From Toxorhynchites rutilus septentrionalis (lineage: Eukaryota > Arthropoda > Insecta > Diptera > Culicidae), in NCBI RefSeq assembly GCF_029784135.1, contig NC_073746.1, positions 163,794,296-163,858,295 of the forward strand: DNA of 64,000 nucleotides. The letters run 5' to 3'. Under the pieces are notes generated by a model, which was not told the origin of the DNA, did no database searches, and saw only the letters and a list, made by a program, of their open reading frames with translations. Shown piece after piece: positions 22,009 to 32,380 of the stretch. The position numbers and the translations under genes were made by a program. Numbering within the stretch: position 1 is the first letter of the stretch; each line of letters begins with the position of its first letter.

Positions 22009-23234
22009 AAGGGTGTGTCACATCAAATTGCATCACGGAAAAAACGCTGTAGAAATTTAATTTTCAGGAATTATATCTTCAGCTTTCGCTTATAATCAGA
22101 TAAGAGTGTATAGATCAAGTTGGCCATGCTTCACTGTCAATTTTTCGTAAATTTGGAAAAATGTCGTCGAACGAAAAAGAGCGTCGTGAATTAATCCTGT
22201 ACACTCATTTCCAGAATCCGGAGTTGTCACATCGGGACATCGGTAAGATGCTGGGAATCGTCCAATCCACGGTCAGCAGAGTACTAAAACGATACTTCGA
22301 GAACCTAACCATCGACCGGAAGGTGAAGAACGGCAAAAATGGATGCTCCGTCAGTGAAAAAGATCACAAGCGCGTAGTTAAGCAGTTTAGACGTGATCCG
22401 AGAAGTTCGGTCCGGGATGTCGCCAATAAGCTGAATTTGTCAAGTTCATTCGTCCAGCGGATCAAGCAGCGGGAGGGCCTGCGTACATACAAGGTTCAGA
22501 AGGCTCCTAACCGCGACGAAAGGCAAAACATGGTGGGGAAGACGCGAGCCCGGAAGCTGTACACCGAAATGCTGACGAAGCCGCATTGCCTGAAAATGGA
22601 CGACGAAACCTACGTCAAAGCGGACTTTCGTCAGCTGCCGGGCCTGTTGTTCTTCTCCGCAGAGGACAAATTCAGCGTTCCGGAGGAGATTCGCAAGCAG
22701 AAACTATCCAAGTTTGCCAAAAAGTACATTGTGTGGCAAGCGATCTGCTATTGCGGAAAGCGGAGCGCCCCCTTCGTGATGACCGGCACGGTAAACGGGC
22801 AGGTTTACCTTAAGGAGTGCCTACAGAAGCGCTTACTACCACTATTGAAGCAGCACGAGGGCCCGACCATCTTCTGGCCGGATCTCGCTTCGTGCCACTA
22901 TTCAAAGGACGTGTTGGAGTGGTACGAAGCCAAAGGAAATGAACCCGCCCAACGCGCCGGAGCTTCGCCCAATAGAGAAATATTGGGCGATTATGAAGCA
23001 GGCCCTCCGGAAGAACCCAAAAGTTGTCAAATAGGAGGCGGACTTCAAGAGAAAATGGATTTCTGTTCAAAAAAAACTACAACCTGACGTTGTACAGAAC
23101 TATATGGACGGGGTAAATGCCAAAAGTTGTTTAATAGTTTTTATTTTACTGTCTAAAATTTTCAAAAGGATCGGTCTACTGGGCGAATTTCTACAGCGTT
23201 TTTTCCGTGATGCAATTTGATGTGACACACCCTT
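22009..23234 (+). mobile_element. DD37E Tc1/mariner element, copy B
   Basis: A 1226-bp close relative of copy A, flanked by TA at 22007-22008 and 23235-23236, with the same AAGGGTGTGTCACATC ends. It is shorter because of a 20-bp deletion in the transposase and a roughly 50-bp deletion at the 3' end of the gene that removes the stop and polyadenylation signal. The termini look intact, so it may be mobilised in trans. Confidence 0.95.
22161..23110 (+). pseudogene. DD37E transposase, deleted copy B
   Basis: Open for 308 codons from ATG 22161 but no longer a full transposase. D148 and D241 are present. A 20-bp deletion after 22929, between direct GCCAA repeats still visible in copy A, shifts the frame before the catalytic glutamate. 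In the original frame the sequence also has TAG near 23033 (TCG in copies A and C), and the C-terminus is lost to a second deletion near 23118. V146 is replaced by lysine next to the first aspartate. The last 50 residues of the open frame are out-of-frame translation and have no meaning. Confidence 0.9.
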
Positions 23235-23235
23235 T

Positions 23236-23740
23236 AGTGACCATTCTATCCTGGATTCCTCGAGTCGAGAAGACGCACCACGCTAGATATGGAGTACATA
23301 CTAGGGGGGCGTTGCTGATTAATGGTCAGCTGCATCGCAATAGGAAGTATCCCGTTTCGGGCACACGTACAGAGCATTGGAGACAGCAACATCCCAATTA
23401 CGAGATCACTTGTAATATTAACCTCGAGCCGACCGCGAGTAATCGGTTACATATTACTAACATAGATAATAATAAAAACTGTCAAAATATTGAACTCCGG
23501 CCCCGTCAGGTTAACGCCATATGAGCCTTGATAAAAATATATATTTTGGAAAAAAAAGGATTTTCTTTTTATTGAAACAAACAAAAAATATTGTGGAAAC
23601 TTTTTGATGATTGATCGAACGTCCAATTTGATCGTGATACCGTATCCACAAGAAAAGTGGTAACACTGCAGTCATGTTGTTCGATGTTCCCCTTTACTCT
23701 CACAATTACAAAACAAATACTGATGACATTGTTCTTAGCA
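23236..23740. other. unannotated stretch
   Basis: No recognisable gene. The ORF at 23207-23524 starts in the terminal repeat of copy B and shows no known domain. Confidence 0.4.
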
Positions 23741-23751
23741 ACGATAAAGCT

Positions 23752-24140
23752 CGGTCTGTACGGGAAGCGTCTGGCAACTGTCGCGTTACTTGAGTGCTGG
23801 GAAACGACAAAACAGATCTACGAGCTGCGCAAACTGTTTCCTATCAATGAACGGTTCGTGTTCCGTACACTACAACATGAACAAAGAAACAGCTGATGTG
23901 GGAGATAGGCCCAAAAAAGACGTCTAAGGTCGGTACGACTGCACAATGTTATCCATGTTATCCATGAACGCGTTCAACGCAATCTTCTTCGCAAGCAAAA
24001 GCGTTTATCAGTCGAAATGAATTGGATGAATTAATTAGTGCACACATCGATGTGTAAGTCATTTATTGACGCCCAGATTGAAGCAAATATGTTTGGAACG
24101 ATACAAAAAACTCCTAGAACGGTTCAAAAACGTGACTAGC
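23752..24140 (+). pseudogene. Tc1/mariner transposase N-terminal fossil
   Basis: Frames give GKRLATVALLECWETTKQIY followed by INERFVFRTL, the first helix-turn-helix of a Tc1/mariner-type transposase. After shifts come LRSVRLHNVIHVIHERVQRN, LLRKQKRLSVEMN, and finally HLLTPRLKQICLERYKKLLE. The order matches the DNA-binding half of these enzymes. The catalytic half is not seen downstream. At least two frame changes and stops are present. The lineage differs from the DD37E copies. Confidence 0.65.
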
Positions 24141-24144
24141 AACA

Positions 24145-24800
24145 AACCTACGATACTTCAACTCCGCAAATGATCGGCCATTTGCCATGCCATTTGCTCA
24201 ATCCAATCCAATCCATCGGATTTTTCACTTTGAGATAAGTTGGAGGAACGTGCGTGTGCACGCTCTCATTTAAATTACCAATCGTTGAAGAACTCTATCG
24301 AGAAGCGTGCAGCGATCGACGATTGGCTCTAGCGTTTTCGCCTCTGCGTAAAGAGAGGGTGGTTGAATAATTTTGTCAAAAATGTTAATTCTAGATACTT
24401 TTATACCTTCAATGAAAGTTTTGGGTTTTTATCTCATTTTGTTCTCGAGTTATGATTTTTCAAGTATAGAACTGAATGCTTTCTAGTTTAAATTAAAAAG
24501 TGAAAAGTTAAATTGATGGGATTTTCTAATGAAAAATATATGAAAAAATATTGAAGTTGTTTTGAGATATAAATGTTTTTCATATTAAATTCAAGTTTTG
24601 AGTAAGATTGTGGGTATTTGTGTATTTAAAATATTATGTTTCCTAGTTCATTAATTGGCAGGATTTCGAGTTACGATTTATAAAACGAACAATGAATATA
24701 AATAAACCTTTATATAAAATCAGACGTGCTAATGATGTGTCTGATGGTGACGTTCTCGCAAGACTGAATCAACAATCAACGGTCTTCAACTGCTTCTGAA
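24145..24800. other. unannotated stretch
   Basis: AT-rich sequence with no gene or element ends that I can support. Confidence 0.4.
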
Positions 24801-24802
24801 AA

Positions 24803-25100
24803 AAAAAATTATGGGTTGTATCATGAACACGACCGCAATTTTTGACGTAGAACTACGGAATTATATTACTCACTCCACTTGTGTATCACTTCGGATAATA
24901 TTTAAGAATGCATCGAAACTTTTTAAATAACTTTTTAGCTTCAGTAGACTCGACTCGTGCATAAAGCATAAAGTCATCAAGATCTATATAAAATGTGTGT
25001 GTGTGGCAGCTGCTCCGATGCATCAAACGGAACAAATTTTTGATACTGGTACTCTCTTCTCCTCCTGATGGATCGGCTCTTCTGCGCCCCCTCACAGTTC
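24803..25100 (-). repeat. GACGTAG-family 3' part
   Basis: On the minus strand this reads like 15985-16165: TCGAGTCTACTGAAG, ATGCATTCTNAAATA and ATCCGAAGTGATACACAAG, then GTAGTTCTACGTC and GCGGTCGTGTTCATGATACAACCC. It is the same family as the copy at 28858-29722 on the same strand. The two could be ends of one element later split by the non-LTR insertion, or separate copies. Confidence 0.6.
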
Positions 25101-25122
25101 GAAACATACTGAATGCGTTTCA

Positions 25123-25209
25123 GGTCAGGTCAGGTAATGAATAACTCGTTCCCTCGCCGTCCAGCTTGTCCAGCAACGATGTTGTCCAGTCGGTGTCCTC
25201 ACGAAAAAT
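25123..25209 (-). mobile_element. short SINE-like insert, head of the 29161 family
   Basis: The 87-bp insert is flanked by GAATGCGTTTCA (25111-25122) and GAATGCGATTCA (25210-25221), one mismatch. On the minus strand it starts with TTTTTCGTGAGGACACCGAC, shares the head of 29161-29365 (CATCGTTGCTGG, GCTGGACGGCGAGGGA), and ends in a repeated ACCTG tail. It has no hairpin module and no clear polymerase III boxes. Confidence 0.7.
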
Positions 25210-25764
25210 GAATGCGATTCAACATCAGAATATCGCTTAAGTATGCTTTTTGTCCGTGATTGAATCGAGAGAAGGTGTGGTTTACGATGGCATTTTGGAA
25301 GGTAAACTAGTGGCGAATGAAATCTCTGAGTTTGAAACTTTCAGCGACTGAGCAATAATCAATTGAAAATTATATGATTTTCGCGATGCGAAACATTTTC
25401 CGTTGCGCTTGCATCCAATATTGGATACGAAAATATCCTACTGACGGGGAAGAATAATCTTCAGAAGCCTTCCTGCCAATTGCATTTGAATGAAAAATCA
25501 CAAAACCAAATGAACTCTTTCGCTTGAATGAACTGGCAAACTATTTTTCAGCAACGATGACATCTTTCAGATTCTTCTTATGTATTCCCTTCTGGCCTAA
25601 AGTGCACAAACAGGCTCTTGGTGATACCGTTCATCAGCGCTTTCTTGATGAACGAAGTTAGCTTCACCACAGCGGCGAAAACATGTTCCAATCGCTGTTC
25701 AGTTATAACTGAGTGGATTTCCGAGCGGCACTCGCTTATATACCGATTGGTGATTTCAATAGCC

Positions 25765-28092
25765 TGTTTTGAAAGCAATTTTGCTGGATACTTATAGCTT
25801 AGCCACTCTCTCGCAAATTAATCACGTCACTAACGAGAACGGCCGTAGCCTGGATCTTTGCTTTGTGAGTACGCAGGACACAGTCCCATTCTTATGCGAG
25901 GCTCCCGCTCCTCTCGTGAAACTTACCCCTCATCACCCACCCTTGCTGGTTGCCGTTGGCACAAAACTGTTACAGGATATCAATATTTCACCTGTAGTCG
26001 TTTCTAACGACTTTCGTAATGCTGACCATCGTAGTATCAGCCAGTTGTTCTCTAGCTTCATTTGGGACGACATATTAGATACCGCTAACGTCGAGTCTGC
26101 AGCTGTATCATTCTCCAACGTCCTGGCATATGTCATCGATAGATATGTGCCCAAGAAGAAGTGCCTCCATACGTCCCGAAAACCATGGCAAACACGCGAA
26201 CTTCGACGAATGAAATCCATAAAGAGGGCCGCATTAAGAAAGTTCACCAGATACCGCACACAAACTCTTCAATGCCAGTATGCGAGAATCAATTACGAAT
26301 ACAAACGTGTCGCGAAACAATTTTTCCTGAATTATCAGCGTAGAATACAGAGGAAACTCAAATCCCGCCCAAAACAATTTTGAAATTTTGTCAACGAGCA
26401 GCGCCATGAAGCTGGCCTGCCATCGTCTATGACGTTCAACGGAAATGCGGCCTCTACTCAGCAGGATATCTGCAACCTATTCTCAGAAAAATTCGCGAGT
26501 GTTTTCACCAATGAAACATTAACCGACGACTATATCAGGCATGCTGCTAGCTACCTCCCCCGTTCTAGCCAAACTCTGAGTATGTTCGACATCAATACGG
26601 AGATGATTTCAAGGTCATTCTCAAAGCTCAAAACGTCGTTCACCCGACGGTATTCCTTCAGCTTTTCTCAAAACGCACATGAACGACCTATTGATCCCGC
26701 TGCTCCACATATTTCAACTCTCTGTAGCCACCGGTGTTTTTCCGACCTGTTGGAAACTATCGCATATGTTCCCAGTCCATAAAAAGGGAAATAGACGAAA
26801 TATTAACAATTATCGCGGCATCACTTCGCTTTGCGCTTTGGCAAAACTATTTGAGCTCGTTATTTTGGAACCGCTAGATGCTCTCAGCAAACCGTACATA
26901 AGTACTGACCAACACGGATTCACGACGGGCCGCTCCACCATCACAAATTTACTGTGCCTCACTTCTTACATCACCGACAGCATGTTGAAGCATCTAGGCC
27001 CCTTGATATTTCTGATATACTTTAATGACGTAAATCCGGTAATTGAAGGTCCACGGCTATCATATGCTGACGATTAAAAAATTTACCTTCAGGTCAGCTC
27101 GATTGAAGATTGTCGCTTCCTTCAACGACAGATGGATGCTTTTGCCGATTGGTGTATTCTTAACCGAATGGAGGTTAACCCCGCTAAATGTTCTGTCATC
27201 TCGTTTTCGCGCACGAGACAGACCATATTGCACAACTATGTCCTGTTCGGCACGGAAATTGAGCATGTCAGCGAAGTCAAGGACCTGGGTGTCATTTTAG
27301 ACGTGCAACTCTCTTTGAAACCGCACATCACATACATGGTGAATAAAGCATCCAGAACTCTGGGGTTCATCTTCAGGATTGCTAAAAATTTTATCGACAT
27401 CTACTGTCTGAAGTCCCTCTACTGCTCCCTCACTCGCTCCATCTTAGAGTATGGTGCAGCTGTTTGGACTCCATACTACAACAACGGTGTCGAAAGGATC
27501 GAATCAGTTCAACGAAGGTTTATAAGATATGCTCTGCGTAGATTGCCGTGGACTGACCCCCTCCGGTTACCGAGTTACCAGAGTCGATGTCAGCTGATCA
27601 GCTTGGAAACTTTGTCGGTTCGTAGAGACACAGCCAGGGCTTTGATGATAGCTGATACCTTACAAGGACGCATCGATTGTCCCGGTCTTCTGGAAAAAAA
27701 TAATTTCAACGTTCTACCTCGGGCTCTCCGAAATAACTTGATGTTATGATTGCCCGCCCTACGTACAAACTACGGCATGTTCGGTGGATTAAATGGTCTA
27801 CAAAGACTTTTCAACAGGGTAGCCAAGCTGTTCGATTACCATTTATCCCGAACGCTTCTTCGTCGGAGATTTAGCTCTTTTTTTACAGAACAAACAGTCA
27901 AGTGATTATTGTTTTTAAGTGTATATTTAATATGTGATGACTGTAATTTGATGTAATTAATTGTAATACGATGTCATTTGATTCATGTTTAGATTTAAAT
28001 GTAGATTTAGAATTTTATATATCCTTAAGCACATCATTGGGGCCCTTACAGCCCGTCGATGAATTGACAAATAAAATAACATAAAATAAAAT
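25765..28092 (+). mobile_element. 5'-truncated Jockey-like non-LTR retrotransposon
   Basis: About 2.3 kb, starting within the endonuclease region and ending in an AATAAAATAACATAAAATAAAA tail-like stretch (28068-28092), with a 3' untranslated region from 27750. It encodes fragments of an endonuclease-reverse transcriptase polyprotein in three frames. The Jockey-like label is from general resemblance of the protein, and I cannot fix the clade. No target duplication was found. Confidence 0.75.
25769..27749 (+). pseudogene. non-LTR endonuclease/reverse transcriptase, broken
   Basis: The first frame (25769-26383) has ENGRSLDLCFVS and HHPPLLV, the end of an APE-type endonuclease, then a basic linker. 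After shifts comes the reverse transcriptase start (PVHKKGNRRNINNYRGITSL, around 26773-26830) and GFTTGRSTITNLL. The frame then jumps from SYITDSMLKH straight to LGPLIFLIYFNDV. The region with the first catalytic aspartate (motif A) is therefore deleted, while the SYADD box at about 27062-27076 remains. A TAA follows the DD. From about 27090, after a frame change, the thumb and C-terminal part read openly to 27749, including DAFADWCILNRMEVNPAKC and ILEYGAAVWTPYY. It cannot encode an active enzyme. Confidence 0.85.
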
Positions 28093-28290
28093 CAGTTTTT
28101 GGATAAAAAAGTAACAAGTATATAACGCGTAGACATTTTATCTTTCGAATGAAGTGTTTATCATACAATTCCGTTCAGTTGTATAGGAGCTAATTACGCT
28201 CAAAACGTCGGTCTCCGGCGTAACGCTTTCGTTTTCGAAACTTTTATTTTACACCCCAGTATAAATATGAAAGACGTAGTCCTACGTCAA
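28093..28290. repeat. palindrome-ended repeat, subfamily with CACCCCAGTA
   Basis: Shared with 39505-39620: TTTTTGGATNAAAAAGTAAC, ATATAACG, GTAGACATTTTATCTTTCG, TACACCCCAGTA, then GAAAGACGTAGTCCTACGTC (palindrome at 28273-28288). The palindrome marks one end. The rest differs from the GGTGCC subfamily. Confidence 0.55.
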
Positions 28291-28857
28291 TATATTGCGC
28301 AACTGCGAACTTAATTTTATGTAACTGGAAAAACTTCGATTTGTGAAGTGATCGTTTGAATGGTCTAGGTTGATTTATTGTATAGTATAGGTCCAAAATA
28401 TAAAGAAATACAATGTCACAATCATTCCTATTCTCGAGCGCAAATGAGCTTATGTTTTCCAGAGACAATATGTATTCAGAGCGCTTGAAGTGCTCCAGTA
28501 AAAGTCTCTTTTTGTTGTTGAGTCCATTCTATATGCTAGTAATTTTTCTGCTTGGAAAAGTTTGAAAAGCAAGTGAGACAAAAGTATCCGTTGAAATACA
28601 TAAGTACAAAGAACAAACGTAAACAAGTGACTCTGATAAAAAAGCAAGCGAATGACACTGAAACAAAAACCTTACCCTACTACAAAAACCCTACTTTGAC
28701 GATATTTTCGGTCAATAGATAGAATTTCCTGAAAATAGTATCTCTCAAAAGCTACGTACGCTATCATACTGAAATGTCTTCACATATCATAATGTCTTCA
28801 AAATGTCAAAATCAAATGTCTTCACAGTAAGTCAAATGTCTTCAAAATGAAGACATG

Positions 28858-29722
28858 TCTTCAAACCTGGCTTCTCTGGTCGTAGCACACTTTGCTACAG
28901 AGCGCTTCCTATTTTTGTATCGAGCTGTGTGTGAAATCAGCATTAGGTATGGACGATATCGGCTCGTTATGCTGAGCTTGCTATCTCGCTCGCAACTGTG
29001 GTTTAATCCCATTCCATTTTTGTTTTTCTCTTCTAGCCCTGAGCAGAGCCCCCGTGGAATGAAACTCTGCTCCATACTTCATACTTCCCGCTCATACATC
29101 GATGCTCTCTGGCAACAATGTTGCTTCGATAACCACCAAACGAGGAGTGGTGTGGTTTCAGGATCAGGTTCAGGTTTTGTATTATAGAGACTTTAAACTT
29201 TTTCAGTTCATTCGTCTCTAGCCTTGAGAAAGGCTCTTGGAAAACTTTACTGTTCCTGCATTACCCCTCCACCCTCATTGCCTTGAGAAAGGCACTCGAT
29301 CCCTCGCCGTCCAGCTCGCCCAGCAACGATGTTGTCCAGTCGGTGTCCTCACGAAGAAACTATAAGGTGTGGTTTCAAATCGCGGATGGCTTATTTATAC
29401 CAAATATGTTGAAAGTGGACAAAAACAAATGTATCAGTTGCTTGTTATTGACGGCACGGGTAGAAAAGCACACAAATCCGCAGAACAAATGTGTGGGAAA
29501 ATGAGAATGCTTTCAGTTCTCATTGATTTTAACTGTTTAAGGATTAGTGAATAGTAATGTATGGCATATCAAACAAATCTTAGAGAATTTCCGATTCCGT
29601 TGGTGTGCAAATCATCAGAATTTGTTCGATGTGAAAATAGTTATTAATGTTAACTTTATTTCATAAAAACGTGACCTATTTTCTGATTTGGCACCCTTTC
29701 TGAAAGACGTAGTTCTACGTCA
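28858..29722 (-). repeat. GACGTAG-palindrome repeat, minus copy
   Basis: From 29721 leftward: palindrome GACGTAGAACTACGTC, GGGTGCCAAATCAG, the GTCACGTTTTTATG block, and the interior seen at 15380-15800 (CGAAGCAACATTGTTGCC-type and CGCTCTGTAGCAAAG-type sequence). A SINE at 29161-29365 interrupts it with a perfect duplication. The plus-strand ORFs at 28855-29187 and 29283-29554 lie in this repeat and have no known domain. Confidence 0.65.
29161..29365 (-). mobile_element. 205-bp SINE-like retroposon with perfect 12-bp TSD
   Basis: GGTGTGGTTTCA is duplicated at 29149-29160 and 29366-29377. On the minus strand: a non-tRNA-like head (TCGTGAGGACACCGACTGG), a middle with repeated CCTTTCTCAAGGC-type sequence, the hairpin GAGAC...GTCTC (29187-29218, inner stem AACT/AGTT), and a tail with AACCTGAACCTG. 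The uninterrupted host sequence is the GACGTAG repeat. I see no convincing A and B boxes, so its promoter and origin are open. Confidence 0.85.
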
Positions 29723-29729
29723 AGACACA

Positions 29730-30440
29730 CAAACCATCGGCGCTTTTCGGGAAAACCAAAACTATCTACTAAAGAGTTGATTTTAGAATTTTGATGCATT
29801 CAAAAATAACATCATAACAATAACATGCTTGAATTGTGGTGATGAAGTCTTGAATTATGATCATCTTAAATCATCAATGTATATCCTACATGTGCTTCTT
29901 GTCATTGCACGTTTACATAACTTTATGCGATTATTATATATACAGTTTTGCTGATATGCTCGCCAATTCAACTGTAACACAAGTAAAATGTTTCAGGTGT
30001 TCTGCTTCTCTCAAATATGTGCGAAAATTTTTGATATTAATATTGAAGACAACAAAAACCCATGCTGATGAATTTTCAACACCTTTTCCACGATTATTGA
30101 CTGTCGTGGGATGTTTCAATTTCCATAAACAAGCAGAAAGAAAACGTTCCAGCGGATAAAGTAAATATTTTTCTCCAGATTATAACTCAAATGGACGACA
30201 ATCTCCGCATACATTATGCGGCACACCAATGAATCATTTCCCTTCCAATAAGGCGGCTTTGCTCAGAGGCGTTTGAAGAGATCTCGCTACACTGCTCTCG
30301 GCTTCCTTGCGGGAAAAACCACTTCCTGGTTCCGCAGGAAACGGTATATCTGCTAAATTCTGCCCCTTGGCGTGAAGCCACTCGAAGAAAAATAGCGCTT
30401 CGTAAATCAACTGAAATTATGTTCACACATTGTTGTTCAT
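29730..30440. other. unannotated stretch
   Basis: Short ORFs without motifs. No paired terminal repeats seen. Confidence 0.4.
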
Positions 30441-30441
30441 A

Positions 30442-30444
<3 letters not shown>

Positions 30445-30482
<38 letters not shown>
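30445..30482. repeat. (AC)19 microsatellite
   Basis: An uninterrupted AC run. The minus-strand ORFs over it (poly Cys-Val) are translation of the repeat and not genes. Confidence 0.98.
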
Positions 30483-30486
<4 letters not shown>

Positions 30487-31401
30487 GCGTCGATAGCAGG
30501 TCGCAGCTTTTGTCGGGGCGTAACTGCTCTAGTAAAGTAACTATGCTCGGAATGTGGTCTTCTTGTACGCTCACCGAAAATCTCAGAGATGCGAATAAAA
30601 TCCACCCCTTTGGGCTGTGAACATCGTGCTTCGTGCCTTCGCCAAGATTATCCTGTTTGAGGCGTTAATTTATGCCTCCGAAAGGTGAGAAGCCGTGCGT
30701 TGAAAATAAATACAGGGAATGTATGGGTGGTGTTGAAGCTCTGTGAAAAGGAGCGAAACTTGTGCCAAGATTTTCAGCTCAGAGTGGGGTGTACATTGGT
30801 GGGCTCACAGGACATGTTGGCTGAGTGGTATTTCTGGGGGAGAGGAAATAAACACGCAGTGGCGCTGCTTTTTACGTTCGACGATTCCCGATTTAACTTC
30901 TGTTCCTAATTGATTTTATGATGATACTGTAGACCACAAAATTATTTTGGTGGCAATAATCTAGGCTGAAAGTACCCTGAGCAATTTATTTCCGTCATCA
31001 GCGTAGGATTATGGAGGGTTATATTAATCGTACAATTAACGGGATCGATTGGTAATTTCAACATTTTGCTATGGTGAGCATTCTAGATATCGAAAGCAAA
31101 ACCACCAACAACCACAAAATTTGTGCCACCGCATGTCATCCGGAGGTTTTACGAGTGAAGCGGCGTTTATATTTACCCATTAAAGCTCAATCTCTCAATG
31201 ATAAATTGCCCTCCACCACAATGGCCCTATTCCAGTGGCAACTGGTGTGAGGGTTTTCGATATTAAAATACATTAGTTACTGGACAATACCGTCTATACG
31301 ATGGTGAGTGGTCCGATGTTCCAATGTCCGAAGCCAAATGTGCATTTCGATTTCAAATAATCATAACCATCTATTTGTGTCATTTCAATGTGTCGATTTC
31401 G

Positions 31402-31444
31402 ATGCGAGTCCTCGCATTTCTGCTGATGATACTCCTCTGTTCCA
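31402..31444 (+). CDS. possible signal-peptide exon with GTGAGT donor
   Basis: ATG at 31402 opens MRVLAFLLMILLCS, a typical signal peptide (short basic start, hydrophobic core, small polar end). After 43 nt it meets GTGAGT (31445-31450), a strong splice donor, giving a phase-1 junction. In-frame sequence continues upstream to 31324 with another ATG. No acceptor or next exon could be recognised downstream, although 31500-32210 is less repetitive and more GC-rich than the surroundings and has ORFs without known domains. A chance match is quite possible. Confidence 0.25.
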
Positions 31445-31450
31445 GTGAGT

Positions 31451-32375
31451 GTGCTACAAGTGACCGTTGGATATGTGTCTCATCCGAAACGACGGACAGC
31501 GTCTTCTCGTACCGGACAAAAAAATAGATATCATCTGGTTCTTCATCTTTAAATTCGTTCCACGTACCTCAGCACTATATGGTCCGGTTGATGGTGTCCA
31601 CTCGGTGGCTCGTAAGCAACCCTATCCAGCGTTGAGAGGAGAAAGTGCAAAGAACCTATGGTCCACAGTGAGCGCAGCGGTATACGTGAATTTCATAACC
31701 CAGAAGACCCCGAGAATCGTCATCGAAATTCATTGGAAACGAATACACATTGATGGCAGCCGTCGGGTTCCGTTCATCCGTAGCCTAGCCCGGCAGCATC
31801 ATACCCCGTCGTAAAATTATTATCGAATCATGTACATACAGCAAAAGCAAATCGTATCCTTGGCGAACCATCCCAACAAATGGGACATCCAATACACGAA
31901 AAACCCACAATGGCGCACTGCTGGCGGGAAGAATCTGCCGCATAACATCCGTTCCAGCCAACACGACGAATGCTTGCTTGTCGCGGCGTCAAGCGGTGGC
32001 TGTTTTTTGATTGTTCACATTAGATGGAATGTGGCACAAAACATTGATTGTGGGTGTCACCGAAATTTCGTGCTGGGTGTATCGATGCTGTATGCGATTG
32101 AGAAACGGGTTGATTGGATGAGCGCGATAGAGTGGAAGCGCCCCTTGTGTCAACTTTTCGGAGTGTTGCGTCGGTTGGTGAAACATTGGAAACTATGTGT
32201 AATGTAGATTTCAACAAGTATAGGGTATGCTGTGGTTTGAATTGTTATTTTTAATATAATGCAGTAGGTATACCCAGGTGGTCCATCACAGTAATTCATC
32301 TTTATGGTAATATAGCATTTTCACGCCAAATTGAACGGCTGCTACCCCGAACATCTTCGATTTTGCTTTTAAACG
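31451..32375. other. non-repetitive stretch without recognised gene
   Basis: Higher GC than the neighbours and two moderately long plus-strand ORFs (31467-31814 and 31830-32207). Neither shows a domain or codon pattern I recognise. No element ends detected. Confidence 0.35.
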
Positions 32376-32380
32376 TTGTA

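Noticed and set aside
25240..25360. tenth hairpin copy (GGCGAATGAAATCTCTGAGTTTG)
   Set aside because: Resembles the 19730 copy but its outer stem no longer pairs and no duplication is visible; not counted.
26161..27300. secondary ORFs within the non-LTR element
   Set aside because: Out-of-frame or antisense to the recognisable endonuclease and reverse transcriptase motifs.
30214..30605. minus-strand ORFs with poly Cys-Val
   Set aside because: They translate an AC microsatellite.
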